Under the pieces are notes generated by a model. It worked only from the letters and a program-made list of their open reading frames with translations, made no database searches and was not told where the DNA came from. Source: Methylomonas sp. (GTDB taxonomy: Bacteria; Pseudomonadota; Gammaproteobacteria; Methylococcales; Methylomonadaceae). Taken from it: a stretch of DNA of 64,000 nt. Location: assembly GCA_002929135.1 (NCBI GenBank), contig PESC01000054.1, positions 1 through 64,000 of the forward strand. The letters run 5' to 3'. Position numbers and translations under genes: made by a program. This document shows, one piece after another, positions 53,727 through 63,606 of this stretch; the first letter of the stretch is position 1; each line of letters opens with the position of its first letter.

Positions 53727-54068
53727 CTAAATAACCCGCAATTCTTTAATTTTCATGGTGTCGCCTTGCAGAATGTCGACGCCGTACTGGCCACAGAACT
53801 GGCAAATCTGTTGCAGGCCATCCATTGCCATGTCCTGGTGGCAATGCCGACAGCGTCCGCGTGCGGCCAGGTGTTCAATGACCAGTTCGGCATCGGCGGC
53901 CAGGCTGTCTTTCATCACCACGTCGAAACCAAAGCGTAGCGCCTCGGCTTCGATGCACGCCAGTTCACCGATTTCCAGCGTCACCTGCCGCACTTTGCAA
54001 AAACCCTGCTTGAGCGCTTCCGCTTCCAGAATGTCACGCACGTTTTGCAGTAGCGACAATTCGTGCAT
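53727..54068 (-). CDS. hypA: Hydrogenase/urease maturation factor HypA
   Basis: 113 aa: MHELSLLQNV start with the Ni-binding His2, LEIGELACIEAEALRFGFD near residue 38, and the zinc ribbon CRHCH near 73 and CQFCG near 89. It partners HypB for Ni delivery. ATG 54068 is used; a TTG 9 nt upstream is less likely. Separated by 5 nt from ubiA upstream and 10 nt from hypB. Confidence 0.94.
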   Translation of the reverse strand: MHELSLLQNVRDILEAEALKQGFCKVRQVTLEIGELACIEAEALRFGFDVVMKDSLAADAELVIEHLAARGRCRHCHQDMAMDGLQQICQFCGQYGVDILQGDTMKIKELRVI

Positions 54069-54073
54069 GGCGC

Positions 54074-54940
54074 TCAAAGATAAGCCAGCACCAGGCCGAC
54101 AAACACCGCCAGCCCGAACCAGTTGTTATTCAAAAACGCCTTGAAACAATCCGGTTTGTGAAAATGAAAAATCAGCGTTTGCTGATAAACCGCCAGCCCT
54201 GCTGCAAGCAGCAAACCGCCGTAATACGGCCAGGTCAGTTGCTGCATCAACCCCACCCACACCAGCAAACTCAATATCACGATTTGCAAGGCTGCGGTAA
54301 TTTCCCGCACCCGCTTGCCGAACAGAATGGCGGTGGATTTGACGCCGATTTTCAAGTCGTCGTCAATGTCTACCATGGCGTACATCGTGTCGTACACCAG
54401 CGCCCACAGCAGCACGGCCAGATACAACACCCAACCGACCAGCGGAATGGCGTTGGTTTGCGCCGCGAACGCCATCGGTGCCGCAAAACCGAATGCCGCG
54501 CCCAGATACGCCTGCGGCCATTGGGTGTAACGCTTCATGAACGGGTAACTGGCCGCCAGAAACGCGCCGATGAACGACAGCGCGATGGTGTAGACATTCA
54601 TCAGCAACACCAGGCCAAACGCCGTCAGACACAACACGGCGAACACCGCCAGCGCCTCATTCGGCGACACCATACCGGCTGCGATGGGGCGCAATTTACA
54701 ACGATCGACATGCGGGTCGAAATCGCGATCGGCATAATCGTTGATGACACAGCCCGCCGCCCGCATCAGCACCACACCGGCAACGAACACCGCCAATACC
54801 AGAGCATCCGGCCTGCCGTTACCGGCAATCCACACTGCCCAGAGCGTCGGCCACAGCAGGATGAAAATACCGATGGGCTTGTCGAAGCGGGCCAGCAGCC
54901 AGTATTGGCGCAAACGGGCTAGGTGTTTATTACTGGACAT
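54074..54940 (-). CDS. ubiA: 4-hydroxybenzoate octaprenyltransferase
   Basis: 288 aa, 7-9 TMs. The two Asp-rich motifs are NDYADRDFDPHVDR near residue 67 and YDTMYAMVDIDDDLKIG near 187, binding Mg and the polyprenyl diphosphate. It prenylates 4-hydroxybenzoate in ubiquinone synthesis at the inner membrane. Adjacent to hypA by chance or in one transcript (5 nt). Confidence 0.95.
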   Translation of the reverse strand: MSSNKHLARLRQYWLLARFDKPIGIFILLWPTLWAVWIAGNGRPDALVLAVFVAGVVLMRAAGCVINDYADRDFDPHVDRCKLRPIAAGMVSPNEALAVFAVLCLTAFGLVLLMNVYTIALSFIGAFLAASYPFMKRYTQWPQAYLGAAFGFAAPMAFAAQTNAIPLVGWVLYLAVLLWALVYDTMYAMVDIDDDLKIGVKSTAILFGKRVREITAALQIVILSLLVWVGLMQQLTWPYYGGLLLAAGLAVYQQTLIFHFHKPDCFKAFLNNNWFGLAVFVGLVLAYL

Positions 54941-54988
54941 GGTTTATCGATGGGCAAAAGCCTGTCGTAATGCAGCCTGTTGAATGGG

Positions 54989-56080
54989 TTAGCCAGACTT
55001 ACCGTCATGGTCGTTCGGGCGGTGGTACTGCGGACTGAGTTCGTGCACGGCATCGACCATGGCGCCGACGTGGGCCGGGTCGATGTCTGGCAGTATGCCG
55101 TGGCCCAGGTTGAAGACATGGCCGGAGCCGTGGCCGAAACTGCGAAGAATGTTGTCGACACGCTGACGTATCACGGCGGGTGGCGCGTACAGGGTAATGG
55201 GGTCCATGTTGCCTTGCAGTGCAACGCGGTCGCCAACCCGGGCGCGGGCGGCGGCGATGTCGGTTTGCCAGTCCAGGCCCAGCGCGTCGTAACCGGCATC
55301 GGCCATGGCTTCCAACCACAAGCCGCCACCTTTGGTGAACCAGACGGTGGGGATGTGGCGGCCTTCGTGCCGGGTATGCAGCAGTTCGCGCACTTTCTGG
55401 CCGTAGCGCAGCGAAAATTCCAGATAATCGTCATGGCTCAACATGCCGCCCCAGGTATCGAACACCATCACCGCATCGGCACCGGCGGCGATTTGCGCGT
55501 TCAGGTAGGTTGCCACCGCCTGCGCCAGTGTATCCAGCATGGTGTGCATCAATTGTGGCTGCTCGAACATCATGGCTTTGACTTTGGCAAAGCTCTTGCT
55601 GCTTTTGCCCTCCACCATGTAAGTCGCCAGCGTCCACGGGCTGCCGGAAAAACCGATCAACGGCACCCGGCCATGCAGTTCACGCTTGATGAGGCGCACG
55701 GCGTCGGTGACGTAGCGCAAGTCGGTTTCCGGATCGGGCACCGACAGACGTGCAACATCGGCAGCCGTGCGTACCGGTTTGGCGAATTGCGGGCCTTCGC
55801 CGTCGGCGAACGACAAACCCAGGCCCATGGCGTCGGGGATGGTAAGAATGTCGGAGAACAAAATCGCGGCATCGAAACCGTAACGGGCGAGCGGCTGCAA
55901 AGTGACTTCGCAGGCCAGTTCCGGGTTGGTGCAAAGCTGCATGAAGCTGCCTGCCCGGGCGCGGACTTCGCGGTATTCGGCCAGGTAGCGCCCGGCCTGG
56001 CGCATCATCCACACCGGCGTGCGTTCCACGGGTTGGCGCAACAGGGCGCGAAGGAATAAATCGTTTTGTAAGGTATCCAT
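54989..56080 (-). CDS. hemE: Uroporphyrinogen decarboxylase
   Basis: 363 aa; converts uroporphyrinogen III to coproporphyrinogen III in heme synthesis. Start motif [14 protein letters not shown] near residue 20, and [17 protein letters not shown] near 150 are family signatures. It follows damX by 22 nt, as in many gammaproteobacteria (aroK-aroB-damX-hemE). Confidence 0.97.
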   Translation of the reverse strand: MDTLQNDLFLRALLRQPVERTPVWMMRQAGRYLAEYREVRARAGSFMQLCTNPELACEVTLQPLARYGFDAAILFSDILTIPDAMGLGLSFADGEGPQFAKPVRTAADVARLSVPDPETDLRYVTDAVRLIKRELHGRVPLIGFSGSPWTLATYMVEGKSSKSFAKVKAMMFEQPQLMHTMLDTLAQAVATYLNAQIAAGADAVMVFDTWGGMLSHDDYLEFSLRYGQKVRELLHTRHEGRHIPTVWFTKGGGLWLEAMADAGYDALGLDWQTDIAAARARVGDRVALQGNMDPITLYAPPAVIRQRVDNILRSFGHGSGHVFNLGHGILPDIDPAHVGAMVDAVHELSPQYHRPNDHDGKSG

Positions 56081-56102
56081 ACTGAATCCGTTGCGTTGAG
56101 AG

Positions 56103-57524
56103 TTAGCGGCGCGCTTCGCGTTGTACGAACTTGAAGCGTTTTTCCAGGCCGCGTTTGAAGTCGTCGGGCATCGTCGATTGGCGTTTCATGGCCTCGTCTG
56201 CCGTTTGAAACGAACCGTAGATGACAACGTATTTTTCATTGCCGTCCTTGCCGATGGCGTAGGACTTGATGTTGTCGGCGTAGTCTTGATGTTGTTTGAT
56301 GAAGCGTTTGACCGAATCCTTGCTCGACAACACCATGATTTGCAGCGTGATGTTATTGGCCGGTTGCGACAGGATCCAATCGATGTCGTTGCCATTGCCG
56401 ATGGTGTGTCGTGCAGATGATGGCTTTGGCGATGGTCTGGCGTCAACAACGGCGGGCGTGTCGGGTTGCGCTGGCAGGGCAACGGCAACGGCGGCTGTTG
56501 CGTCGTCTGGTTCGTCTTTCGGCGCGACAGCTGCCGGGTTCGGGCTGGCCACCACAACAGGCGCGATGGTTTCCGCAACGGCAGGCGGGGCAGGGTTTTC
56601 CGTTACGGCAGACGGTGTTGCGATCTCCGGCGTGGCGGGAGGCTCGGTTGGCTCCGGCTGGGCAATTTCGGTTGATGTCGGCTCACTCTGGGTAAGCGCC
56701 TCCGGCAGTACGACAGAATCCGGCGCGGCGACCTCATCGACAGACAGGCGGTAAAGGCCAAAAGCGCTTAGCACACAGACGGTCAGTACACCCAGCCAAA
56801 GGCCGATTTTGCGCGGTTTTTGCCCGTCGTCGCCACTGAATTTGGGCAGCTCGGCAAGGAGTTTGCCCGGTATGCCCTGGGTTGCTCGAAAGAGCATCTC
56901 GACCCGCGCATCGTCGATGGCGCTGTACGACAGCTTTGTACCTGGTTGCACCGACAGGTTTTGCAGATAGGCCTTGCACTGTTGCTGGCTCAAGGCGGGT
57001 AGTTCGATGATGTGACTATCGTCCAATGCGCGGTCAGCGTTGCGCTTGTCCTGAAGCGCCTCGTCGTCCATCGCCAGCACCAGCCTGAAACCGGGCAGGG
57101 CTTCGGCGAAGGTGGCCAGCTCGCCGATCAAGCCGGGCAACAGCGCGTCGGCATCATCGACGATCAAAACTACGGTCTGCTTGTTGCAGAAGGCGCGCAA
57201 GGCCGACAGGTCGAAACCTACCCCGGAACCGCTCAGATGCAGGAACCGGCTGAGTTCATAGGCGATGGTTTCGAAGCTCGATGCCGCCGTGGCCTGAATC
57301 AGGCAGATGTGCCAGCTATCGCCCTGGTTTTCGATCAATTGGTGTAGCAATGTGGTTTTGCCTATGCCTTGCGGCCCGCAGATCACCAGCGTTTGTTGCA
57401 GATTGGTCAACAGATGGATGGCCAGATCCAGCTTTTGCGAGCGTTCCGCCGTCAGCAGCGCACGTTGCGCCGACCTGGCGGCGGCTTGCAGATGGCCGTA
57501 GGTCAGCGAGCTGTTAGCCTGCAT
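56103..57524 (-). CDS. damX: DamX-like AAA/SPOR-domain protein
   Basis: 473 aa. An ExeA-like AAA domain at residues 20-225 has Walker [10 protein letters not shown] near 50 and [13 protein letters not shown] near 119. A TM near 230-250 is followed by a Pro/Ala/Thr-rich linker of about 140 residues. A SPOR domain at about 395-470 ([28 protein letters not shown]) binds septal peptidoglycan. This is longer than E. coli DamX only in having an intact P-loop domain. It overlaps aroB by 11 nt and marks cell-division sites. Confidence 0.85.
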   Translation of the reverse strand: MQANSSLTYGHLQAAARSAQRALLTAERSQKLDLAIHLLTNLQQTLVICGPQGIGKTTLLHQLIENQGDSWHICLIQATAASSFETIAYELSRFLHLSGSGVGFDLSALRAFCNKQTVVLIVDDADALLPGLIGELATFAEALPGFRLVLAMDDEALQDKRNADRALDDSHIIELPALSQQQCKAYLQNLSVQPGTKLSYSAIDDARVEMLFRATQGIPGKLLAELPKFSGDDGQKPRKIGLWLGVLTVCVLSAFGLYRLSVDEVAAPDSVVLPEALTQSEPTSTEIAQPEPTEPPATPEIATPSAVTENPAPPAVAETIAPVVVASPNPAAVAPKDEPDDATAAVAVALPAQPDTPAVVDARPSPKPSSARHTIGNGNDIDWILSQPANNITLQIMVLSSKDSVKRFIKQHQDYADNIKSYAIGKDGNEKYVVIYGSFQTADEAMKRQSTMPDDFKRGLEKRFKFVQREARR

Positions 57525-58596
57525 AAGCGTTCAGGCTTGCCGTCAGTTGTGCCAGGTCGACGCCAACCGGCAGCGAGGCTTTACCTATGGCTTCCAGCAG
57601 AATCAGGCGTATCTTGCCGTCGACGTTTTTCTTGTCGACCGCCATCAGCTCGATGTACTGCGCGGTCGTCATGGCGGCGGGTGGCGTCACCGGCAGTTTC
57701 GCGGCTTTCAGGAGGTTGACGATGCGGGCCACGTCGGCAGCGTCGAGCCAGCCCAGGCGCTGTGATAGGTCGGCGGCAAAACAGGTGCCGATGGCCACCG
57801 CCTCGCCGTGCAGATAATGGCCGTAGCCACTGCCGGTTTCGATGGCGTGGCCGAAGGTGTGGCCCAGGTTGAGGGTTGCCCGGACGCCGGATTCGAATTC
57901 ATCCTCACCAACGACCTCGGCCTTGTTGATGCACGAGCGTTCGATGGCGTAGGCCAGCGCCGCTTTGTCCCGCGCCAGCAGTTTGGCCATGTTGCTTTCC
58001 AGCCAGTCGAGAAAGGCCGCGTCGCGTATCAGCCCGTATTTGATGACTTCGGCCAGACCGGCCGACAGTTGACGGTCGTCCAGGGTGTCGAGCACATCGG
58101 CATCGGCGATGACGCATTGCGGCTGGTAGAACGCGCCTATCATGTTCTTGCCCAGCGGGTGATTGACGCCGGTTTTGCCGCCAACCGACGAATCGACCTG
58201 GGCCAGCAGGGTGGTGGGGATTTGAATGAAGGCAATGCCGCGCTGGTAACAGGCGGCGGCAAAGCCACCCATGTCGCCGATCACGCCGCCGCCCAGGGCA
58301 ATCAACGTGGCGTTGCGGCTGAATTTGCTGGCCAGCAGGCGATCGAAAATGGTTTCCAGGTAGTGCAGGGTTTTGTATTGCTCGCCATCGGGCAGAATCA
58401 CGGTTTCGATCGTGTGATCGGCCAGGTGGGTCTTGACCGTGTCGAGATACAGCGGTGCGATGGTGGTGTTGCTGACGATGGCAACCTGTCTGGAACGGAT
58501 GTGGCGGGTCAGCAAACCGGACTGCGTCAACAGGCCAGAGCCTATGTAAATCGGGTAACGGCGGCCACCGCCCAGTTCAACCTGCAATGTGTTCAT
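57514..58596 (-). CDS. aroB: 3-dehydroquinate synthase
   Basis: 360 aa; cyclises DAHP to 3-dehydroquinate with NAD and a divalent metal. Motifs are DGEQYKTL near residue 77, [15 protein letters not shown] near 102, and [11 protein letters not shown] near 247 with Zn ligands. The ATG at 58596 ([11 protein letters not shown]) is used; a frame start 20 codons upstream lies in aroK. It overlaps aroK by 20 nt and damX by 11 nt, so all are coupled. Confidence 0.96.
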   Translation of the reverse strand: MNTLQVELGGGRRYPIYIGSGLLTQSGLLTRHIRSRQVAIVSNTTIAPLYLDTVKTHLADHTIETVILPDGEQYKTLHYLETIFDRLLASKFSRNATLIALGGGVIGDMGGFAAACYQRGIAFIQIPTTLLAQVDSSVGGKTGVNHPLGKNMIGAFYQPQCVIADADVLDTLDDRQLSAGLAEVIKYGLIRDAAFLDWLESNMAKLLARDKAALAYAIERSCINKAEVVGEDEFESGVRATLNLGHTFGHAIETGSGYGHYLHGEAVAIGTCFAADLSQRLGWLDAADVARIVNLLKAAKLPVTPPAAMTTAQYIELMAVDKKNVDGKIRLILLEAIGKASLPVGVDLAQLTASLNAYAG

Positions 58597-59122
58597 GATG
58601 CTCCAGCGCAGCCTGGTATTGCTGCAATATGGTTTTGACCACGGTTTTACCGGCAATGGCGCCGGAATCGATTTGAAAATCGGCGCAGTCCTGGTACAGG
58701 GGCTGGCGTTGCGCCAACAAGGTGCGCAGACGTTCGCGCGGGTTGTCGGTGCGCAGCAATGGCCGTTGGGTGTCGTGTCGGGTGCGGTAAAGAATTTTGT
58801 CGATCGAACAATGCAGATAGACGATGAAGCCGGTGGTTTTCAAGGCTAGGCGGTTTTCTTCGCGTATCACCGAGCCGCCGCCGGTGGCCATGACGATGCC
58901 CTTGCGCTGGGTCAGTTCTTCGATCACCGCCTGTTCTCGCGCCCGGAAACCGTCTTCGCCTTCATAGGTAAAAATGGTGGGAATGTCCACGCCCGCGCTG
59001 TCTTCGATGATTTTGTCGCTGTCGTAAAACGGCCATTGCATTGCTTTGGCAAGCTGCTTGCCGATGGTGGTCTTGCCGACGCCCATCAGGCCTACAAGAT
59101 AAATGTTCTCCAGGGTTTTCAT
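58577..59122 (-). CDS. aroK: Shikimate kinase
   Basis: 181 aa with the P-loop [11 protein letters not shown] near residue 11, [13 protein letters not shown] near 35, GFRAREQ near 58 and [11 protein letters not shown] near 80, the kinase and substrate motifs. It phosphorylates shikimate with ATP. The ATG at 59122 ([11 protein letters not shown]) is chosen over one 10 codons upstream. First gene of the aroK-aroB-damX-hemE run; it is divergent from the toxin-antitoxin pair. Confidence 0.96.
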   Translation of the reverse strand: MKTLENIYLVGLMGVGKTTIGKQLAKAMQWPFYDSDKIIEDSAGVDIPTIFTYEGEDGFRAREQAVIEELTQRKGIVMATGGGSVIREENRLALKTTGFIVYLHCSIDKILYRTRHDTQRPLLRTDNPRERLRTLLAQRQPLYQDCADFQIDSGAIAGKTVVKTILQQYQAALEHHEHIAG

Positions 59123-59264
59123 CAGACGTCGATAGGCTTGAAAGCCCGGCATTATCTACCCGATCGCCGCGCAGAGCTACAGGACGACCGGGAAAATCCT
59201 TACCCGGCGAAACAGGGAGGTATTTGTAACCAGATTCTTATCGGTTTTTGCAGGCGCGATAATG

Positions 59265-59292
59265 TGTATCAATTTTCTATACAAATTTGTAT
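59265..59292. promoter_or_regulatory. Palindromic operator of the TA pair
   Basis: ATACAAATTTGTAT (59279-59292) is a perfect 14-bp palindrome. TGTAT (59265-59269) also pairs with ATACA (59279-59283), giving a second overlapping dyad. It lies 32 nt before the antitoxin ATG, where the ribbon-helix-helix antitoxin normally binds its own promoter. Confidence 0.7.
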
Positions 59293-59323
59293 GATTTATT
59301 GCCGCACATTAAGGAAGGTTGCC

Positions 59324-59611
59324 ATGATACAGACTCAAACCAGCGAAACAACATCCGTTTCCATCAATATTCGCGCTAAAGCCAGGCAGCGGGATTTGAT
59401 AGACCAGGCTGCTGAATGTTTAGGCCGCAGCCGTTCAGACTTTATGCTTGAAGCGGCGTGTCGAGAAGCCGAAGATGTGCTGCTAGACCAGGCTTTTTTT
59501 ACCGTCGACGAAGGAACGTTTGCCCAGTTTCAAGCCTTGCTCGACCAACCATTGCCCCCAACGGATAAACTGCGTCGCTTGCTCAAGGCGAAAGCCCCCT
59601 GGGAGCAATGA
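59324..59611 (+). CDS. tacA: TacA-type (DUF1778) antitoxin
   Basis: 95 aa. A ribbon-helix-helix DNA-binding N-terminal part (SVSINIRAKARQRDLIDQAA and GRSRSDFMLEAA) is followed by a C-terminal toxin-binding tail (FFTVDEGTFAQFQALLDQ, LLKAKAPWEQ). It neutralises the GNAT toxin and represses its own promoter. A good AAGGAAGG ribosome-binding site precedes the ATG. The stop overlaps the toxin start by 4 nt. Confidence 0.9.
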   Translation: MIQTQTSETTSVSINIRAKARQRDLIDQAAECLGRSRSDFMLEAACREAEDVLLDQAFFTVDEGTFAQFQALLDQPLPPTDKLRRLLKAKAPWEQ

Positions 59612-60120
59612 TTACCTTGCCGCCTTCTAAACCCGAACCCATTGCCTTGACACATCAGCTAACGAATTTTGACTGTGGCGAGCCGTCATTAAATGAATGG
59701 CTGAAAAAACGAGCACTCAAGAATCACGCATCGGGTGCATCACGGTGCTTTGTAGTGTGTGCTGGCTCACAAGTGCTTGGCTACTATTGCTTGTCAGCGG
59801 GTGCGATCACTCATGCGCTTGCACCCAAAGGCATGCGGCGAAACATGCCGAACCCATTACCTGTTTTGGTGCTCGGTCGGCTTGCTGTTGACCGGCGTTA
59901 TCATAATCAGGGGCTTGGCCAGGCTTTGTTGCGGGATGCCATGTTAAGAGCGGTCAATGTTGCAGGTGATGCCGGTATCTTTGCCTTGTTGGTACATGCG
60001 CTGTCTGAACCAGCCAAACAATTCTATTTGTCGCGTGGCTTTGTTCATTCACCGCTCCAGCCCATGACATTGCTGATGACGCTCGAAACCATTCGAATCA
60101 TCTTGGCAGAACCGGAGTGA
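59608..60120 (+). CDS. tacT: GNAT acetyltransferase toxin (TacT-like)
   Basis: 170 aa GNAT fold: LGRLAVDRRYHNQGLGQALLRDA near residue 90 is the acetyl-CoA P-loop, and the Tyr in KQFYLSRGFVHSP near 134 is the likely catalytic acid. Toxins of this type acetylate the amino acid on charged tRNA and stop translation. The 4-nt overlap with a DUF1778 antitoxin makes the assignment robust; the tRNA target is not known. Confidence 0.9.
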   Translation: MITLPPSKPEPIALTHQLTNFDCGEPSLNEWLKKRALKNHASGASRCFVVCAGSQVLGYYCLSAGAITHALAPKGMRRNMPNPLPVLVLGRLAVDRRYHNQGLGQALLRDAMLRAVNVAGDAGIFALLVHALSEPAKQFYLSRGFVHSPLQPMTLLMTLETIRIILAEPE

Positions 60121-60227
60121 ACCGAGGCTGAAAGCCTGGCTGGCTATAGCGTTTCACCCGCAGAAAAAGCATGCGTAGCGAGCGTAACCGTTCGTCATGC
60201 GCCATTGACAGCAAAGGAAACATCATC

Positions 60228-61721
60228 ATGTTCGAAGTTGCAGAGTTAGAGCATCGTGTCAGCAAAGCGGAGTTCAAGCAGCGGGCCACGCTGTTGCGAA
60301 CCCGGCTGCTGGAGGCTCAGAACCGCCTCAAGCGGGCTGATTTTCCGCTGATCGTCATCATCTCGGGCATGGATGGCGGCGGCAAAGGCGAAGTGATACG
60401 CAGGCTGAACGAATGGCTGGATACAAGACATGTTCGCACCATCGCCCTTGACGACCCCACCGACGAAGAACGCGAACGCCCCAAATTCTGGCGCTTCTGG
60501 CGAACGCTGCCTGGCCGGGGCTTGACCGGCATCTACGTCGGCTCCTGGTACAGCGAACCACTGAGCCGCCGTGTCGACGACGACATCGACGATAACGGCT
60601 TCAGGGCCGAATTGCGCGACATCATGCAGCTTGAAAAACTTTTGGCCGATGATGGTGCACTCATCGTCAAATGCTGGTTGCATCTGCAAAAAAAGCAACA
60701 GCACAAACGCCTGAAACAGCTATCGAAAGACCCGGCCACCCGCTGGCGCGTCACCGAAACCGACTGGCAACACCTGAAGCAGTATGATCGCTTCATCGAA
60801 GTGGCCGAACAAGCCATCAGTGAAACCAGCAAATCCCATGCACCGTGGCTGATCGTCGAAGGCTGCGACAGCCACTACAGCAGCCTGACCGTCGGCCAGT
60901 ACCTGGTCGACAGCATCGAACAGCACATGCAGCGTCTCGATGCCATGCAGCACTTGGCTGACCAAGCGCCGCCAGCCACTTTGCATGTGCAGCAAAACCA
61001 CATTCTCGATACGCTGGATCTCAAGCGATCCATCCCTAAAGCCCGCTACAAAGCCGATCTCGAAAAATACCAGGGCAAGCTCAACGAACTCTGCCGTGCC
61101 GCCCATGCCATGCAACATTCGAGCATTCTGGTATTCGAAGGCTGGGATGCAGCGGGCAAAGGCGGCGCGATACGCCGACTGACCGAGGTGATAGACCCCC
61201 GGCATTACCAGGTCATCCCGGTGGCCGCCCCCAGCGACGAAGAACGTGCCCACCATTATTTATGGCGCTTCTGGCGCCACATTCCCCGCGCCGGTGATAT
61301 CACGATTTACGACCGCAGCTGGTACGGGCGGGTGCTGGTCGAGCGGGTGGAAGGCCTTGCCAGCACTGACGAATGGCAACGCGCCTACTCGGAAATCGTC
61401 AACTTCGAAGAGAGCCTGTTAGCGCATGACATCGGCATTCTCAAGTTCTGGCTGCACATCGACAAGGACGAACAGATGCGCCGCTTCAAACGCCGCGAAC
61501 AGATCAGCTACAAGCAGTTCAAGATCACCGAAGACGATTATCGCAACCGCGAAAAATGGGACGACTACCAAAAAGCCGTCACCGAAATGGTCGCCCGTAC
61601 CAGCACGCGCCAGTCGCCGTGGTTGCTGGTAGAGGCCAACGATAAGTATCATGCACGCCTCAAGGTCATCGAGACCTTTTGCGAACACCTTGAACACATC
61701 ATCGATCAACGAAAAAAATGA
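60228..61721 (+). CDS. pap: Polyphosphate:AMP phosphotransferase (double PPK2 domain)
   Basis: 497 aa made of two tandem PPK2 domains. Domain 1 (about 35-255) has a P-loop GMDGGGKGEVIRRLNEW near 44; domain 2 (about 275-490) has GWDAAGKGGAIRRLTEV near 305 and lid-type DRSWYGRVL near 363. It uses polyphosphate to phosphorylate AMP to ADP, as in the two-domain PAP of Pseudomonas and Acinetobacter. An AAGGAAA box precedes the ATG at 60228. It overlaps the TRAP-associated tatT gene by 4 nt. Confidence 0.92.
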   Translation: MFEVAELEHRVSKAEFKQRATLLRTRLLEAQNRLKRADFPLIVIISGMDGGGKGEVIRRLNEWLDTRHVRTIALDDPTDEERERPKFWRFWRTLPGRGLTGIYVGSWYSEPLSRRVDDDIDDNGFRAELRDIMQLEKLLADDGALIVKCWLHLQKKQQHKRLKQLSKDPATRWRVTETDWQHLKQYDRFIEVAEQAISETSKSHAPWLIVEGCDSHYSSLTVGQYLVDSIEQHMQRLDAMQHLADQAPPATLHVQQNHILDTLDLKRSIPKARYKADLEKYQGKLNELCRAAHAMQHSSILVFEGWDAAGKGGAIRRLTEVIDPRHYQVIPVAAPSDEERAHHYLWRFWRHIPRAGDITIYDRSWYGRVLVERVEGLASTDEWQRAYSEIVNFEESLLAHDIGILKFWLHIDKDEQMRRFKRREQISYKQFKITEDDYRNREKWDDYQKAVTEMVARTSTRQSPWLLVEANDKYHARLKVIETFCEHLEHIIDQRKK

Positions 61722-62584
61722 AGCATTACCTGAATCATTGGCTTACCCAAGCCGTTTTGTGGCTGGCGATTACGGCTTTTACCTCGGGCTGCGGCCATTT
61801 CATCGGCTCGGCAACCGAAAATCTCGGGCTACAGGTCAAACAAACCCTGCTCGACCAAGACGACCCGGAAACCGTGGTAGCTGCCCTGCCCGCCTACCTG
61901 ATTCTGGTCGAATCGCTAGCCAACCAGGATGCCAGCCCCAAGCGGCTACTGGCCGCTGCCCAGCTTTACGGCGCCTACATCACCCTGCTGACCGACGATG
62001 ACGCCCGCAAAAACCGCTTGAGCAACAAGGCGCTGAGCCTGGCCGAACGCGGCGCCTGCGCCAGCAACGACGATTTGTGCAGCATAAGACAGCTCACACT
62101 TGCTGAATTCGAACAGAAAATCGCCGACACCCGGCGTGATGACCTCGATGCCTTGTATGCGCTGGGAACCACTTGGGCCGCCTGGATACAGGCCAACAAG
62201 ACCGACTGGAATGCCGTGGCCCAGCTTGCCCACGTCAAAAACCTGATGCAGCGCATTTTGGCGTTGGACGAACACTATCAGAACGGCGCCCCGCATCTTT
62301 ACCTGGCCGTACTGGAAAGCCTAGTGCCGCCCACGCTGGGCGGCAAGCCCGAGCTAGCCAAGCAGCATTTCGACCGAGCCATGCAAATGGCACCCGACAA
62401 CCTGCTGATCCCGGTGCTTTATGCCAGGCACTACGCCAGGATGATGTTCGATCGCACCTTGCACGACACCCTGCTGAACGACGCCCTGGCCAGACCAGCC
62501 TCAGTGCCCGGCCTGACGCTGACCAATACCCTGGCGCAACGGCAAGCGCGTCAGTTGCTCGAAACCGCCAACCAACACTTCTGA
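61718..62584 (+). CDS. TRAP transporter TatT-type (TPR) periplasmic protein
   Basis: 288 aa. A lipoprotein-like signal (AITAFTSGC, Cys near 24) is followed by TPR-type helices (LYALGTTWAAWIQAN; LYLAVLESLVPPTLGG; HFDRAMQMAPDNLL). This is the TatT family, the trimeric subunit of TPAT-type TRAP transporters that binds the substrate-binding protein. It overlaps pap by 4 nt, and the DctP gene follows after 14 nt. Confidence 0.85.
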   Translation: MKHYLNHWLTQAVLWLAITAFTSGCGHFIGSATENLGLQVKQTLLDQDDPETVVAALPAYLILVESLANQDASPKRLLAAAQLYGAYITLLTDDDARKNRLSNKALSLAERGACASNDDLCSIRQLTLAEFEQKIADTRRDDLDALYALGTTWAAWIQANKTDWNAVAQLAHVKNLMQRILALDEHYQNGAPHLYLAVLESLVPPTLGGKPELAKQHFDRAMQMAPDNLLIPVLYARHYARMMFDRTLHDTLLNDALARPASVPGLTLTNTLAQRQARQLLETANQHF

Positions 62585-62598
62585 AATACCCACACATC

Positions 62599-63606
62599 AT
62601 GACATCCACTCTGCTTAGAACCCTCGCTGCCGTCGTCCTGCTGGCCGCCGCACAACCCACCCTCGCCGTCACCCTGAAAATCGCCACGCTGTCACCCGAC
62701 GGCTCGTACTGGATGCAGAAAATGCGCAGCGGCGGCGATGACATCGAAAAACAGACACAAGGCCGCGTCAGCTTCAAGTTTTATCCCGGCGGCGTGATGG
62801 GCGACGACACCACCGTACTGCGCAAGATGCGTCTGAATCAATTGCAGGGCGCTGCCATCACCGGTGGGGCCTTGAATACGTTTTACCCCGACATCCAGCT
62901 TTACAACCAGATTTTGTTGTTTCGGAACACGCAGGAAGTCGATCAGGTTCGCCAGCAATTCGACGGCGAATTGTTGCAAGGCCTGGAACAACACGGCATC
63001 GTCGGCCTAGGCTTTGCTGAAGTGGGTTTTGCCTACCTGATGTCGACCGTACCGGTACAAAGCCTGGCCGACATGCGCAGCCAGAAAACCTGGGCACCGG
63101 CGGACAACACCATTGCTGTCAGCGCCTTGCAAGCCCTGGGCATTACGCCAACCCCGCTGCCATTGCGTGACGTGCTGATGGGATTGCAAACCGGCATGAT
63201 TAACGTCGTTGCCGGTTCCCCGGTGGGCGCACTGGCGCTGCAATGGCACAGCAAGATCAAATACATCACCGACCTGCCCATGCTGTACGTATTCGGCGTT
63301 CTGGCGGTGGACAAAAAAGCGTTTGACGAAATCACGCCGGAGGATCGTCAGATCGTGCACACGGTCATGGCGGGCGTCATCAAGGAAATCGACCGCCACA
63401 GCCGCCAGGACAATCAGGACGCTCTGAAAGCCTTGCAAAATCAAAGCATACAAATGGTCAAGCCCACCCAGGCCGATGTCGATGAACTCAAACAAACCCT
63501 GGCCAAAACCGCTGCCGACTTCGAAAAAGCCGCCGGTTTCAGCGCAGAAAAAACCGGCAGACTCAACGCCTTGCTGGCCACACTGCGCGGCGCATCCCCC
63601 CAATGA
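62599..63606 (+). CDS. dctP: TRAP transporter substrate-binding protein (DctP-like)
   Basis: 335 aa with a signal peptide (LLRTLAAVVLLAAAQPTLA), then the DctP fold: LKIATLSPDGSYWMQKM, GRVSFKFYPGGVMGDDTTVL near 60, and GMINVVAGSPVGALALQWH near 200. TRAP systems import organic acids driven by ion gradients. The ATG at 62599 is picked for the signal peptide; a longer frame upstream is inside tatT. The substrate cannot be deduced from sequence. Confidence 0.9.
   Translation: MTSTLLRTLAAVVLLAAAQPTLAVTLKIATLSPDGSYWMQKMRSGGDDIEKQTQGRVSFKFYPGGVMGDDTTVLRKMRLNQLQGAAITGGALNTFYPDIQLYNQILLFRNTQEVDQVRQQFDGELLQGLEQHGIVGLGFAEVGFAYLMSTVPVQSLADMRSQKTWAPADNTIAVSALQALGITPTPLPLRDVLMGLQTGMINVVAGSPVGALALQWHSKIKYITDLPMLYVFGVLAVDKKAFDEITPEDRQIVHTVMAGVIKEIDRHSRQDNQDALKALQNQSIQMVKPTQADVDELKQTLAKTAADFEKAAGFSAEKTGRLNALLATLRGASPQ

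Noticed and set aside
62173-62598. N-terminal extension of the DctP frame into tatT
   Set aside because: The extension is an out-of-frame reading of tatT and would bury the DctP signal peptide.
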